Source: an uncultured Cohaesibacter sp. (GTDB lineage Bacteria > Pseudomonadota > Alphaproteobacteria > Rhizobiales > Cohaesibacteraceae). From it: DNA of 64,000 nt. The DNA lies in assembly GCF_963667045.1 (NCBI RefSeq), contig NZ_OY762934.1:4160501-4224500 (forward strand). Direction: 5' to 3'. The position numbers and the translations under genes are program-made. The notes beneath the pieces were generated by a model. That model worked only from the letters and a program-made list of their open reading frames with translations, ran no database searches and was not told the DNA's origin. Of this stretch, positions 44,394-53,529 are shown one piece after another (position 1 is the first letter of the stretch; each line of letters begins with the position of its first letter).

Positions 44394-45176
44394 TTACTTC
44401 TGAGATCTCCGGCGGATGAATTCGCCAAAGCCGATCAGGGCGATGTTGGCAATGACCAGCATCAGCGCGATGGAATCCAGCGCCGGGGACACGTTGAAAC
44501 GAAAATCCGATGCGACCAGAATGGAGAGCGGCTGTTCGCGTCCGCTGAGGAAGGACGTCAGCACATATTCGGCCGACGACAGAACGAAGGCGATGAACCA
44601 TGAGGCCATCAGGCCATTCTTCATCAGCGGCAGGGTCACCCGCTTGAATGCCGAAAAATGGCTGGCGCCAAGGTCGAAGGCTGCTTCTTCCAGTCGCTTG
44701 TCGATGCGCATCAGCACCGAGGCGTTGACCAGAGTGGTGAAGGGCAGGATGACGATGGTCTGTCCGGCGATGATCGTCCAGAGGCTGCGGCCGATGCCGA
44801 GGTCCGCCAACAGGATCAACTGGGCAACCGCCAGAATGACCTTCGGAATGAGGAAGGGCATCAGCACGAAGACCAGCAGCAGAAAGCGATAGCGCATCGG
44901 GTAGCGGGTCAGTGCCAGCGCTGCCATGGCGCCCAGTATTGTCGAGAACAGGGCGGTGGGAATGGCGACAAGAAAGGTGAGCTTCAGGCCGCCGAGCAGG
45001 CGGCCATCGGTCAGGGCCTGTGTGTACCATTCGGTGGTGAAGCCTTGCAGCGGAAAGGCGATGATCTCGGAGGAATTGAAGGAGAAAATCGCGATCACGG
45101 CGATGGGCAGATACATCAGGATATAGACGACCCAGATCCAGCTGTAGGCGAGGATGGTTTGTTGGCGACTGATCAT
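44394..45176 (-). CDS. ABC importer permease, PotC type
   Basis: A 260-residue permease with about six spans and the EAA loop EEAAFDLGASHFSAFKRVTLP near residue 180, typical of spermidine/putrescine-type importers. The start at 45176 (MISRQQTIL) overlaps the PotB-type stop (ATGA). It pairs with the next permease and the ATPase and binding protein upstream. The substrate is unknown; the hydantoinase partner suggests a hydantoin or ureido compound. Confidence 0.86.
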   Translation of the reverse strand: MISRQQTILAYSWIWVVYILMYLPIAVIAIFSFNSSEIIAFPLQGFTTEWYTQALTDGRLLGGLKLTFLVAIPTALFSTILGAMAALALTRYPMRYRFLLLVFVLMPFLIPKVILAVAQLILLADLGIGRSLWTIIAGQTIVILPFTTLVNASVLMRIDKRLEEAAFDLGASHFSAFKRVTLPLMKNGLMASWFIAFVLSSAEYVLTSFLSGREQPLSILVASDFRFNVSPALDSIALMLVIANIALIGFGEFIRRRSQK

Positions 45177-46042
45177 GCTTCCCCTCCCACCAGAGCCTTG
45201 CCCAATGTCGAGCGACTGATGACGATCGCTGCAAGCGCGAAGAACAGTGCCAGAATGGCCAGCATGGTCCATGCAATGGCTGAGCCGAGCGGCCAGTCGA
45301 AGGCCGTGCCGAACAGGTCGTTGATGGCGCTGATGATGGTGATGCCGGACGCACCGCCCACCAGTTGCGGGGTGAGATAGTCGCCCACGACCATGACGAA
45401 AACCATCAGGGACCCGGCGATGAGTCCGGGCATGGTGAGCGGCAGGGTCACGCGCAGAAAGGCACTGCGAGACCCGGCTCCGAGATCCCGGGCAGCTTCC
45501 AGCAAGCGATCATCGAGCGCCTCGAAGGCCAGCCAGAGACCGATGACCATGAAAGGCAGATAGTTGTAGGCCAGAACGATATGGGTGGCGAGCGGCGAGA
45601 AGAGCAGGGCGTCGATCGGTTTGTCGACCACACCGAGCCAGATCAGCAGGCTGTTGAGAACGCCTTCGGCGCCGAGCAGAACGCGCCAGGCGAAAATGCG
45701 CACCAGATCGCCCGTATAGAGCGGCACAAGCAGCAGGGTCAGCAGCGCGGATTTGTAGATTGTCACACGCTTGGCGATGAACCATGCCACCGGATAGCCG
45801 AGGATGGCCGTAATGACGGCAATGCCTGCGCCGGAGAGGAAGGCCTTGAAAATCAGCCAGCGATAGGTACCGCTGCCGGCAATGCGCATATAGTTCCTGA
45901 AGCTTGGGTCCTTGATGATGGCCACGAAGCTGACGGAAAAGAAGGAATAGGCAAAGAGGATTGCCAGCGGCGCAATGCACAGGGCTGCGACCGCGGCGAA
46001 CACCGGAACCGAAAGCGCATTGCCGATGGTGATGCGTTTCAT
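45173..46042 (-). CDS. ABC importer permease, PotB type
   Basis: A 289-residue permease. PLYTGDLVRIFAWRVLLG and the EAA loop LLEAARDLGAGSRSAFLRVT fit PotB/PotH-type subunits. The start at 46042 (MKRITIGNA) overlaps the ATPase stop by 4 bases, and the next permease overlaps its own stop, so all three are translationally coupled. It forms half of the membrane channel. Confidence 0.86.
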   Translation of the reverse strand: MKRITIGNALSVPVFAAVAALCIAPLAILFAYSFFSVSFVAIIKDPSFRNYMRIAGSGTYRWLIFKAFLSGAGIAVITAILGYPVAWFIAKRVTIYKSALLTLLLVPLYTGDLVRIFAWRVLLGAEGVLNSLLIWLGVVDKPIDALLFSPLATHIVLAYNYLPFMVIGLWLAFEALDDRLLEAARDLGAGSRSAFLRVTLPLTMPGLIAGSLMVFVMVVGDYLTPQLVGGASGITIISAINDLFGTAFDWPLGSAIAWTMLAILALFFALAAIVISRSTLGKALVGGEA

Positions 46043-47121
46043 GGCTTTCCCGCCCCCTTTGCAGCGGTGATCCATGCGCGGTCAAGAGCAAAGGCGAGGC
46101 TGACATTGCTGCCGGCTTCCGGCGGGGTGATGTCCTGAACCATCATGTCCAGCGCTGTGCCATCGGCAAGGCTCGTTTCCACCAGCCATTCGGCCCCGCG
46201 GAATACGGTATGGGTTACCTTGGCAGGGATGCCTTCGCCGGTGGAAAGTGACATCAGTTCGGGGCGCAGCACCAGTGCCGCCTTGTCGCCGGCAGCCAGA
46301 TGGGCTGTTGCCGGTGCGGTGAAGGCGCCAACTGCCGTTTCGATGGTGGCCTTGCCTCCGGGGTCAGTGGTGGTGATCTTGCCGGCAATGAGGTTGGCCC
46401 CACCGATGAAGTCGGCCACATAGGCGCTGGCCGGATGGCGATAGATCGCTGTCGGGGTGCCCTGTTGCTCGATGGCCCCGTCATTCATGACGATGATATG
46501 GTCCGAGAGGGCGAAGGCTTCTTCCTGGTCGTGGGTGACATGCAGGAAGGTGGTGCCGAGACGCCGCTGCAGATCCTTCAGTTCGATCTGCATGTCCTTG
46601 CGCATGCGCCGGTCGAGAGCCGAGAGCGGTTCGTCGAGCAGCAGGATGCGTGGTTCGTTGGCTATGGCGCGTGCCAGTGCCACGCGCTGTTGCTGTCCGC
46701 CGGAGAGCTGGCGCGGGCGCCGGTCGGCCATGGCCTGCATCTGCACCATGGCGAGCGCGGCGTCGGCCTTGCTGGCGATCTCGTCCTTCGAGAGTTTCTT
46801 GTAGGACAGGCCGAATGCCACATTCTCGCGCACGCTCAGGTGCGGGAAGAGGGCGTAGCTCTGAAAAACGGTATTGATGGGGCGCTGGTTGGCGGGAATT
46901 CCGGCCAGCGACCCACCATCGAGTTCGATGACGCCGGAGGAGATGTCTTCAAATCCTCCGATCATCCGCAGCAGGGACGTCTTTCCGCATCCCGAGGGCC
47001 CTAGAAGTGTCACATAGGTGTTGGACTGGATCGTGAAGTCGATGCCGCGAACGGCATGCACGGGTCCATATTCTTTGTGAACCGCGATCCCCGTTAAAAG
47101 AGGAGGGGTTTTCTTGTTCAT
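46039..47121 (-). CDS. ABC importer ATPase, PotA type
   Basis: A 360-residue ATPase with Walker A LGPSGCGKTSLLR, signature LSGGQQQRVALARAI, Walker B ILLLDEPLSALD and the switch His in HVTHDQEEAF. The C-terminal TOBE-like region runs from about residue 280. This is the PotA/FbpC layout. It energises the importer with the two permeases that follow and the binding protein before it. Confidence 0.92.
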   Translation of the reverse strand: MNKKTPPLLTGIAVHKEYGPVHAVRGIDFTIQSNTYVTLLGPSGCGKTSLLRMIGGFEDISSGVIELDGGSLAGIPANQRPINTVFQSYALFPHLSVRENVAFGLSYKKLSKDEIASKADAALAMVQMQAMADRRPRQLSGGQQQRVALARAIANEPRILLLDEPLSALDRRMRKDMQIELKDLQRRLGTTFLHVTHDQEEAFALSDHIIVMNDGAIEQQGTPTAIYRHPASAYVADFIGGANLIAGKITTTDPGGKATIETAVGAFTAPATAHLAAGDKAALVLRPELMSLSTGEGIPAKVTHTVFRGAEWLVETSLADGTALDMMVQDITPPEAGSNVSLAFALDRAWITAAKGAGKP

Positions 47122-47155
47122 TTCAGATGCCTTGCAGGATGCGGAAAGGAATATT

Positions 47156-48238
47156 TTAGCTAGCCTTGACTTCGTTCCAGAGCGCGACCCACTCGTTGTA
47201 ACGAGGTGGGTTCTGCTTCCAGACGAAGCTGTCCATGATGCTCAGATCGCTGATGAAGATCTTGTCCTTCTGCTCATCGGAGATCAGGTCGCGGGCAGAC
47301 GAGGTGCTCTGTGCGTAAGGGCCGCCAACAGCCAGTTCCTTGCCGTAATCCGGGCCGAGCAGATAGTTGACCAGCTTGAAGACGGCATCGAGCTTTTCGC
47401 CTTCGACGCCAGCCGGAACGGCCAGCGTATCGCACCAACCGATGACACCCTGTTTCGGTTTCGCCATGCCCATGTCGAGGCCGCGAGCCTTGAGGTCATA
47501 GTAAGGTGGCACCCAGGAGAAGGCGCAGACGACTTCGCCCGAAGCGAACAGGTTGGTGAGGTCGGAAATGGAGTTCCAGTAGGTGCGCAGCAGCTTCTTC
47601 TGGGCCATCAGGGCTTTCTTGACTTCAGCCAGCTGCTTGTCGTCCATAACGAACATTTCCTCGCGCGGAATGCCCAGATACATGGCGGCAATCATGATGC
47701 CTTCCAGCGCATAGTCGCGCATGGCCAGCTTGCCCTTGTATTTGTCGCCCTCGAAGAAGACGGACCAATCCGGCTCTTCGTCCATCAGGTCAGCGCGATA
47801 GACGACCGGGTTGATGCCCCAGTAGAACGGAATGCCATAGGTTTTGCCGTCCTTCTTGCCCAGCGGCGATGACTTGAAGGCGTCATAAAGCAGCTTGCCA
47901 TTGGTAACCTTGTCGAAGTCGATCGGCTGCAGCAAACCGGATTCGACGTAATATTCCACCTTGTCGAGGCCCGGAGTGATCAGGTCGACGGATTCTGCGC
48001 CACCGGCACGAAGCTTGGCGAACTGTTCGTCGTCGGTGCCGATGAAGGTTTTTGCGATGTCGATGCCAGCGTTGGCATCGAGGAATGCCTTGAGATATTC
48101 AGGCTTGGCCAGGTTTTCCCAGGTCATCCAGGAAATCTCGGTTGCCGCCAAGGCGCGGTTGATCGGAGACAGCGCACTCAATGCAGCGCCAGCAGCCACG
48201 GTCTTCAGAAGGTCGCGGCGATTGATGTGAAAAGCCAT
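47156..48238 (-). CDS. Extracellular solute-binding protein, PotD type, Tat-exported
   Basis: A 360-residue periplasmic protein. The N-terminus NRRDLLKTVAAGAALSALS is a twin-arginine signal, ending near RALA-ATE. The mature part (ISWMTWENLAKPEYLKAF, GIPFYWGINPVVYRADL) matches the spermidine/putrescine-binding fold. It is the first gene of the five-gene importer-hydantoinase operon. TGAAA/TTTCA repeats upstream may bind the RpiR protein encoded next to it. The true ligand is unknown. Confidence 0.87.
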   Translation of the reverse strand: MAFHINRRDLLKTVAAGAALSALSPINRALAATEISWMTWENLAKPEYLKAFLDANAGIDIAKTFIGTDDEQFAKLRAGGAESVDLITPGLDKVEYYVESGLLQPIDFDKVTNGKLLYDAFKSSPLGKKDGKTYGIPFYWGINPVVYRADLMDEEPDWSVFFEGDKYKGKLAMRDYALEGIMIAAMYLGIPREEMFVMDDKQLAEVKKALMAQKKLLRTYWNSISDLTNLFASGEVVCAFSWVPPYYDLKARGLDMGMAKPKQGVIGWCDTLAVPAGVEGEKLDAVFKLVNYLLGPDYGKELAVGGPYAQSTSSARDLISDEQKDKIFISDLSIMDSFVWKQNPPRYNEWVALWNEVKAS

Positions 48239-48330
48239 AAAATGTTCCCTTTCAAGTCACTCGGAATAGGAGTGTTGCTTGTTCTGGTGAGGTCGATCAT
48301 CGTTGATTGCGATCCCCTAAATTAAAATAC

Positions 48331-48368
48331 TTTTTCAAAAAAAGATCAATATGAAAAAAAAGTTTCAT
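48331..48368 (-). promoter_or_regulatory. TGAAA/TTTCA repeats before the importer operon
   Basis: TTTTTCA (48331-48337), and ATGAAA with TTTCAT as an inverted repeat 6 bases apart (48351-48368), lie in the 144-base gap before the binding-protein gene. Similar repeats occur before both RpiR genes, suggesting a shared operator. Confidence 0.45.
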
Positions 48369-48382
48369 TTTTGGGCAATTGA

Positions 48383-49276
48383 CTAAGTTTTATGCATTTC
48401 CTTTCCGACCATGGGGGCTCCCAGTTGGTCCAGCTTGCTGTGCAGTTGCTCGATTTCCTTGAGGCGGTCCACGGCTTGATCCCCAAGGGATTGTGAGACG
48501 CCAGAGCAGATGTAATTGATCAGGCTCATTGGGGTGGCGTAGCTGTCAAACATCGTGTGACCCTTGCAGTGGCAGCGCAATGTCAGGGTCGCCAGTTGGG
48601 ATGTTCTCCCGGCGGTCATGTCGGTGATGAGAATGCTCGGTGCGCCTGCCTCGTGGATCGCTTCCATGACATCCCGCAGCTGGGCCGGGCGGCGGCGGAA
48701 GCCAAAAATGAGGAAGGTGTCGGTGCGGTTCATGCTGGCCAGTTCCTCGCCAAAGGACATGCCTGCACTGGGAATCAGCCGTACGTCCGGCTTGAGATTG
48801 ATCAGCAATGCGCGGGCGTAGGTGGCCAGGGCCATGGAGTTGCGAAAGCCGAGCGACCAGATTCGCGAGGCGTTTGTCAACAGGCTGATGGCCTCTTCGA
48901 GGGCGCCTGCATCGAGCATTTCGGCGGTTCGGGTGAGGTTCTGCAGGTCCTGCGCAATATGCAGACCGAAATCACCCTTGGACAGACGCTTGGTGCCTAT
49001 GCCGGTCAATTCGTAGAGGGGGGATCCCCAGTCCTCGGTCTGGCGATTGAGGATGCGGGCTTCGTTGTAGTTGGCGTAGCCAAGCCGCTTGAAGAAGCGA
49101 GCCGCAGTGGCTTTGGAAATTTGGGCCCGGTCCGCCAGTTCGCCGGCGGTGAAGCTGGCCAGATTGCTTTGCGATTCGATGACGACGTCTGCCAGTCGCC
49201 GTTCAGAGCCCGTCAACTGGTCGTAGATTTCGGAGATTCTGACGTCGATTGTCTTGGGTTTTTCTTGATCGCTCAT
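48383..49276 (-). CDS. RpiR-family regulator 1
   Basis: A 297-residue regulator. The N-terminal helix-turn-helix region holds LTGSERRLADVVIESQSNLA and GELADRAQISKATAARFFKR. A C-terminal SIS domain follows from about residue 120 (RIWSLGFRNSMALATYARAL, FLIFGFRRRP). RpiR regulators usually sense phosphosugars, but here all neighbours handle amides and amino acids. It lies between the importer operon and a second RpiR gene, with TGAAAA/TTTTCA repeats just upstream of its start. Confidence 0.87.
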   Translation of the reverse strand: MSDQEKPKTIDVRISEIYDQLTGSERRLADVVIESQSNLASFTAGELADRAQISKATAARFFKRLGYANYNEARILNRQTEDWGSPLYELTGIGTKRLSKGDFGLHIAQDLQNLTRTAEMLDAGALEEAISLLTNASRIWSLGFRNSMALATYARALLINLKPDVRLIPSAGMSFGEELASMNRTDTFLIFGFRRRPAQLRDVMEAIHEAGAPSILITDMTAGRTSQLATLTLRCHCKGHTMFDSYATPMSLINYICSGVSQSLGDQAVDRLKEIEQLHSKLDQLGAPMVGKEMHKT

Positions 49277-49296
49277 TTTTGCATCACTATCCGGTG

Positions 49297-49328
49297 TGAA
49301 AAAAGATTTTCAAAATCTGAAAATTTCT
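49297..49328 (-). promoter_or_regulatory. Triple TGAAAA/TTTTCA array before RpiR gene 1
   Basis: TGAAAA (49297), TTTTCA (49307) and TGAAAA (49318) alternate with 4- and 5-base gaps, about 20-50 bases upstream of the start codon. A strong candidate for autoregulation. Confidence 0.5.
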
Positions 49329-49532
49329 CTTCATTACCTAGCATTTTTCCGCATGCTATTGAAAGCCGGAAATTGAGGCGGGATAGTTTGTCCCAGGCGC
49401 GCATCCGAGGCACACTGGCTGTACTTTCGGAGCGCAATCCGGGGGTGTCGCGGGTGTGTCTGTCGAGGCGAATTATCCGGTGCTCGCTCCGGTGCGTGAT
49501 GAAACCAGCCGGGGGCATCTGGGGGGGGATGT

Positions 49533-50381
49533 CTATTCGAATTCCCCCAGTGCTTCGTGTTGCCGTTCGATGCGCTCCAGATGGGCCCGGCCACGAGCTC
49601 CGGCGCGATTGAGCGAGGCGATGGCGATGTAACGGGCAACAGAAATGGCCGCCGACAGGCTGTCGAACGGTGTGCTGGTCTCCACATGGGTCATGAAGGT
49701 CCAGTCTGCCAGCCCCGGTTGGCCGCGAGCGGTGGGGTCGATGAACAGCAGGATCGGGATCCTCTTTTCCCTGCTGGCCTTCATGATGGCTTCAAGGCGC
49801 ACCGGTCGTCGTCTGAGCGCGAAGACGATCAGCAGGTCCTCGGGCAGAAAATCGCCAATGTATTCGCCAACGGTTTCGCCGCCGGTGGGCATCAGCTGGA
49901 CATCGCCACGAAACTGCAAGAGCTGCCAGCGCAGATAGTTGGCCAGCATGTTGCTGTTGCGATAGCCCAGAATGTAGATGCGGCGGGCGGCGAGAATCTT
50001 TTCGCATACGGCATCGATATCTTCCGGGTTCAGGCGCATCAGGCTGTTCTGCAGGACGCTGATTTCCTCCTTCATGTAGTCGGACAGCGAGATGACATTC
50101 TTGCGGCTCTTGCGTTCGAGATAGAGTGGCGAGCCCCAATGGGTCCGGTCGCGGGCCAGCAGCTTTGCCTCTTCGAAGCTGGCAAAGCCTAGGCGGCGGA
50201 ACAGGCGGGTGCCCGCGGCCTTGGATACGCCAGCCAGTGCCGTCAGCTCGGTCGCCGTGTAGGAGCTCAGGTCGCCCGGAGAATCGAGGATGGCATCGGC
50301 CAGCTTGCGCTCGGATTCGGGCAAGTTGTCGTATTCCTCATGAATGCGGATTTCGATCGATTTGACGCGGGTGTCAGTCAT
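49533..50381 (-). CDS. RpiR-family regulator 2
   Basis: A 282-residue paralogue of the preceding regulator, with LPESERKLADAILDSPGDLS, TELTALAGVSKAAGTRLFRR and a SIS domain (RIYILGYRNSNMLANYLRWQ, LIVFALRRRP). GAGG 6 bases before 50381 selects that start over 50438. It is divergent from the TRAP transporter operon, which it probably controls. The two paralogues likely split control of the ABC-hydantoinase and TRAP-lyase units. Confidence 0.87.
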   Translation of the reverse strand: MTDTRVKSIEIRIHEEYDNLPESERKLADAILDSPGDLSSYTATELTALAGVSKAAGTRLFRRLGFASFEEAKLLARDRTHWGSPLYLERKSRKNVISLSDYMKEEISVLQNSLMRLNPEDIDAVCEKILAARRIYILGYRNSNMLANYLRWQLLQFRGDVQLMPTGGETVGEYIGDFLPEDLLIVFALRRRPVRLEAIMKASREKRIPILLFIDPTARGQPGLADWTFMTHVETSTPFDSLSAAISVARYIAIASLNRAGARGRAHLERIERQHEALGEFE

Positions 50382-50411
50382 AGTAGCCTCAGAGGTCTTG
50401 TTTGCAGCGAC

Positions 50412-50465
50412 AATATTTGAAACTTGAGTATCAATCAATATTGACTTTTTGTTACATCTGTTTCA
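50412..50465. promoter_or_regulatory. Divergent regulatory region between RpiR gene 2 and dctQ
   Basis: TGAAAC (50418) and GTTTCA (50460) are inverted, and AATATT occurs at 50412 and 50437. These resemble the TGAAA/TTTCA repeats before the other two minus-strand promoters. Confidence 0.4.
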
Positions 50466-50502
50466 GTCTTGGTTGCGAGGCAGGCTTTTCTGGAGTGTTG
50501 GC

Positions 50503-51021
50503 ATGGAAATTCTCGCGAATAGAGCGTCGCTTTTCAGTCGACGCCTGAACTGGTTTGTGGAGCGCCTGTGTGTTGCGCTCATGGTTCTGCTGGTGCTGGA
50601 TGTCTGGCTCGGTGTGCTCGTTCGGTATTTGCTGCCTCTTGACTGGACCTTTACCGAGGAACTGGCACGGTATCTGATGATCTGGATGGCACTGCTTGCC
50701 GTGTCCTGCGGTGTGGCCCATCGCGAGCATATCGGGGTTCTGGTCATTTTTGAACGCTTTCCTTCCGTCATGCGCAAATGGCTTGCGGTGTTGTTCGACG
50801 TGATCGCGTTTGTGTTCTTCTTCATGATTTTCTTCTACGGCATCGGCTTTGTGGAACGCGGCTTCGGCCGGTTCACGATGATTGCCGAGATCCCCAAGGG
50901 TTGGCCCTTCATGGGCGTGCCGCTTGCGGCTGCCTGCGCCTGTTGCCAGTTGGCGCTGGTTGCCATCCATGACTTTTTTGCAAAGGACGGTGTGGCGGCC
51001 GCCGACAGGGTGGAGATCTGA
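50503..51021 (+). CDS. TRAP transporter small permease (DctQ)
   Basis: A 172-residue membrane protein with four hydrophobic segments. FTEELARYLMIWMALLAVSC is the characteristic DctQ motif. The start at 50503 is set by TGGAG 7 bases upstream. It forms the membrane complex with the large permease, which starts 2 bases after its stop, and the binding protein after that. Confidence 0.87.
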   Translation: MEILANRASLFSRRLNWFVERLCVALMVLLVLDVWLGVLVRYLLPLDWTFTEELARYLMIWMALLAVSCGVAHREHIGVLVIFERFPSVMRKWLAVLFDVIAFVFFFMIFFYGIGFVERGFGRFTMIAEIPKGWPFMGVPLAAACACCQLALVAIHDFFAKDGVAAADRVEI

Positions 51022-51023
51022 GC

Positions 51024-52304
51024 ATGATCTGGGTTGCTGTTACCTTTTTCGGCCTGTTGGCGATTGGCATGCCGGTCGGTTTCGTTCTCGGGGTCGCCGG
51101 GATGGTGGGAATCATGGATATGGGCGGCGGCAAGTTCCTGTCGATGGCGCCGGATCGCATGTTCGCCGGGCTTGACCTGTTTCCGTTCCTCGCCATGCCC
51201 TTCTTCATTCTTGCTGGCGAAATCATGAACCGCACCGGCATCACCAACAACCTGGTGAAATTCGCCGACTCGCTGGTTGGCTGGATGCGCGGTGGCATGG
51301 CCCATTCCAACATGGTGGCCTCGGTGATGTTTGCCGGGCTCACCGGTGCGGCCACCGCAGACGCTGCCGCCTTCGGCAACACGCTGGTGCCGGCCATGGT
51401 CAAGCAGGGCTATTCCAAGCCCTTCGCCTGTGCGGTCACGGCTGCCGGATCGATCATCGGGCCAACCATTCCGCCCTCGACATTGGCGGTCATCTATGGC
51501 TCCATCATGGGGGTGTCGATTGCCGGTCTGTTCGCTGCGGGCATCCTGCCGGGGTTGCTCATCTGCCTCATCTGCATGGCGGTGATTGCGGCGCTTGGTG
51601 AAAAGCTCAACCTGCCGAAGTCCAGGAAGCGCCCAAGCCTGATGGCGATTTTCAGCGCCTTCCGCGAGAGCCTTCTGGCACTGGTTCTGCCGGTGTTCAT
51701 TCTTGGCTCGATCCTGGGGGGCATAGCCACCCCGACCGAGGCTGCCTCCATCGCTGTGGCCTATGCCCTGTTCGTCGGTGGCGTGATCTATCGGGCGCTC
51801 ACCTTCCGTGATCTCTATGAAATGATGGTCCGGACGACGCGCATTACCGGCATCATCTTCCTGATCATTGCGTCTGCCTCGATCCTTGGCTGGTGGCTCA
51901 CCTTCAACCAGATCCCGCAGGCCATTGCCACCTTCTTCCTTTCGGTCAGCGACAATCCCAACGTGATTATCGGCATGATCGTTCTCCTGTTGCTGTTCAT
52001 CGGCCTGTTCATGGACATCAACGCAACCCTCATCATCTTGGCTCCGGTTCTTGTGCCCCTGACCCAGAGCATCGGGATGAACCCGGTTCATGCAGGGATC
52101 ATGATCATCCTTGCGCTGAATATTTCACTCATGACGCCTCCAGTCGGTGCGTGCCTGTTCGTGCTCGCATCGGTCACCAAAGAAAAAATAGAAAATATCA
52201 CCAAGTCCCTTTGGCCCTTCCTCCTGGCTGAGATTGCGATTTTGTTGCTGGTCGCATTTTGGGAGGACATGACACTGTTCGTGCCAAGGCTGCTGGGGTT
52301 CTAA
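51024..52304 (+). CDS. TRAP transporter large permease (DctM)
   Basis: A 426-residue protein with about 12 spans. Family motifs include PFFILAGEIMNRTGIT, SMLFAGLTGAATADAAAFG-like VMFAGLTGAATADAAAF, and IIGPTIPPSTLAVIYG. It couples sodium flow to uptake of a carboxylate captured by DctP. It lies between dctQ and dctP in the usual complete TRAP set. Confidence 0.91.
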   Translation: MIWVAVTFFGLLAIGMPVGFVLGVAGMVGIMDMGGGKFLSMAPDRMFAGLDLFPFLAMPFFILAGEIMNRTGITNNLVKFADSLVGWMRGGMAHSNMVASVMFAGLTGAATADAAAFGNTLVPAMVKQGYSKPFACAVTAAGSIIGPTIPPSTLAVIYGSIMGVSIAGLFAAGILPGLLICLICMAVIAALGEKLNLPKSRKRPSLMAIFSAFRESLLALVLPVFILGSILGGIATPTEAASIAVAYALFVGGVIYRALTFRDLYEMMVRTTRITGIIFLIIASASILGWWLTFNQIPQAIATFFLSVSDNPNVIIGMIVLLLLFIGLFMDINATLIILAPVLVPLTQSIGMNPVHAGIMIILALNISLMTPPVGACLFVLASVTKEKIENITKSLWPFLLAEIAILLLVAFWEDMTLFVPRLLGF

Positions 52305-52339
52305 TCCAGAGCAATGACAAAAACAAACGGAGCAATCAC

Positions 52340-53380
52340 ATGAAACTCATGAATTCAGTCAAGTCAGTGATGTTGGGAGCCATCGCCGCAGGTGTGATGG
52401 CAGGAACAGCCTTTGCTGCTGATGTTACCATTCGTATCGGTCACCTGAACCCGGCCGATCCGACCGAAAGTCATTCCGGTGCCATGACCGCTGTGTTCAA
52501 GTCACTGGTGGAAACCGCCTCCAACGGTGAAATCGAAGTCAAGCTCTTCCCGAACGGCCAGCTCGGCAAGGACAACGAAGTGATCCAGCAGGTGCGCGAC
52601 GGCATCGTGGAATCCTGCATTTCATCCGCCGGTGGCGTGGCTCAGCATTATCCGCTGGTTGGCGTGTTCGACATTCCGTTTGCCTTCCCGAACATCTATG
52701 TCTCCGACAAGGTGATGTCGCTGGATAGCGATTTCGGCAAGAAATTCGCAGCCGACATGGACGCCAAGACTGGCCTGCACACCCTTGCCATGCTGGATAG
52801 CGGTGGTTTCTTCGCTTTCACCAACTCCAAACGCCCGATCAAGACCGTGGCTGACATGGAAGGTCTGCGCCTTCGCACCATGACCCTGCCGACCCATCAG
52901 GCAATGGTCAACTCGCTGGGCGCGAAGGCGACCCCGCTGCCATGGGCTGAAGTTTACACTGCCCTTCAGACCGGCGTTGCAGATGGCGAAATGAACCCGA
53001 TTCCGGTCATCGCCTTCGCCAAGTTTGACGAAGTGCAGAAATATCTCTCCATCACCAACCATGTCATCACCCCGTATGTCTGGTTCATGAATGGCGATTT
53101 CTACAACTCCCTGAAACCGGAACACAAAGCCATCGTTGACTGGGCTTCTGAAGTGGCCACCAACGCCGGTCGTGGCATCTCCCGCATCATCGAGGCATCC
53201 GACAAGGGTCTGCCGAAGCTGGCAGAAAAGATGGAAATCAACTCGGTCAGCCCGGAAGAAGCTGCCAAGTTTGCCGCCATCGCACAGCCTGCGGTTCGCA
53301 CTCTGATCGAAGAGAAATTCGGTGCAGAAGGCACGGACATGCTGAACGCGCTGATGGCTGACATCGACAAATACAAATAG
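52340..53380 (+). CDS. TRAP transporter substrate-binding protein (DctP)
   Basis: A 346-residue periplasmic protein. The start at 52340 yields a Sec signal ending GTAFA-ADV. Family features are FPNGQLGKDNEVIQQVRDG, GLRLRTMTLPTHQAMVNSLG with the substrate-carboxylate Arg, and ATPLPWAEVYTALQTGVADG. Neighbouring lyase and carbamoylase genes suggest an amino acid or N-carbamoyl amino acid rather than C4-dicarboxylates. A terminator follows at 53396-53425. Confidence 0.9.
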   Translation: MKLMNSVKSVMLGAIAAGVMAGTAFAADVTIRIGHLNPADPTESHSGAMTAVFKSLVETASNGEIEVKLFPNGQLGKDNEVIQQVRDGIVESCISSAGGVAQHYPLVGVFDIPFAFPNIYVSDKVMSLDSDFGKKFAADMDAKTGLHTLAMLDSGGFFAFTNSKRPIKTVADMEGLRLRTMTLPTHQAMVNSLGAKATPLPWAEVYTALQTGVADGEMNPIPVIAFAKFDEVQKYLSITNHVITPYVWFMNGDFYNSLKPEHKAIVDWASEVATNAGRGISRIIEASDKGLPKLAEKMEINSVSPEEAAKFAAIAQPAVRTLIEEKFGAEGTDMLNALMADIDKYK

Positions 53381-53395
53381 TGGCACCACAAACTT

Positions 53396-53425
53396 GCGGC
53401 GGGCGTTTCTGTCCGCCGCTTTTTC
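53396..53425 (+). terminator. Intra-operon terminator between dctP and the lyase gene
   Basis: GCGGCGG and CCGCCGC form a GC-rich stem followed by TTTTTCTTT. It probably raises transporter mRNA over that of the downstream enzymes. Confidence 0.8.
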
Positions 53426-53529
53426 TTTCCCATTTGAGCGGTTTTTCTGATCCCTGCCTGTGTTGGCCAACAAGCCTTGCTGCCGGGCAGGGATCAAAAG
53501 AGCCGATCAAGCCAGAACAAGAAAAGACA

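Noticed and set aside
50835-52091. 418-codon minus-strand frame opposite dctM
   Set aside because: Its translation is dominated by His, Asp, Gln and Arg, typical of the antisense of a membrane protein.
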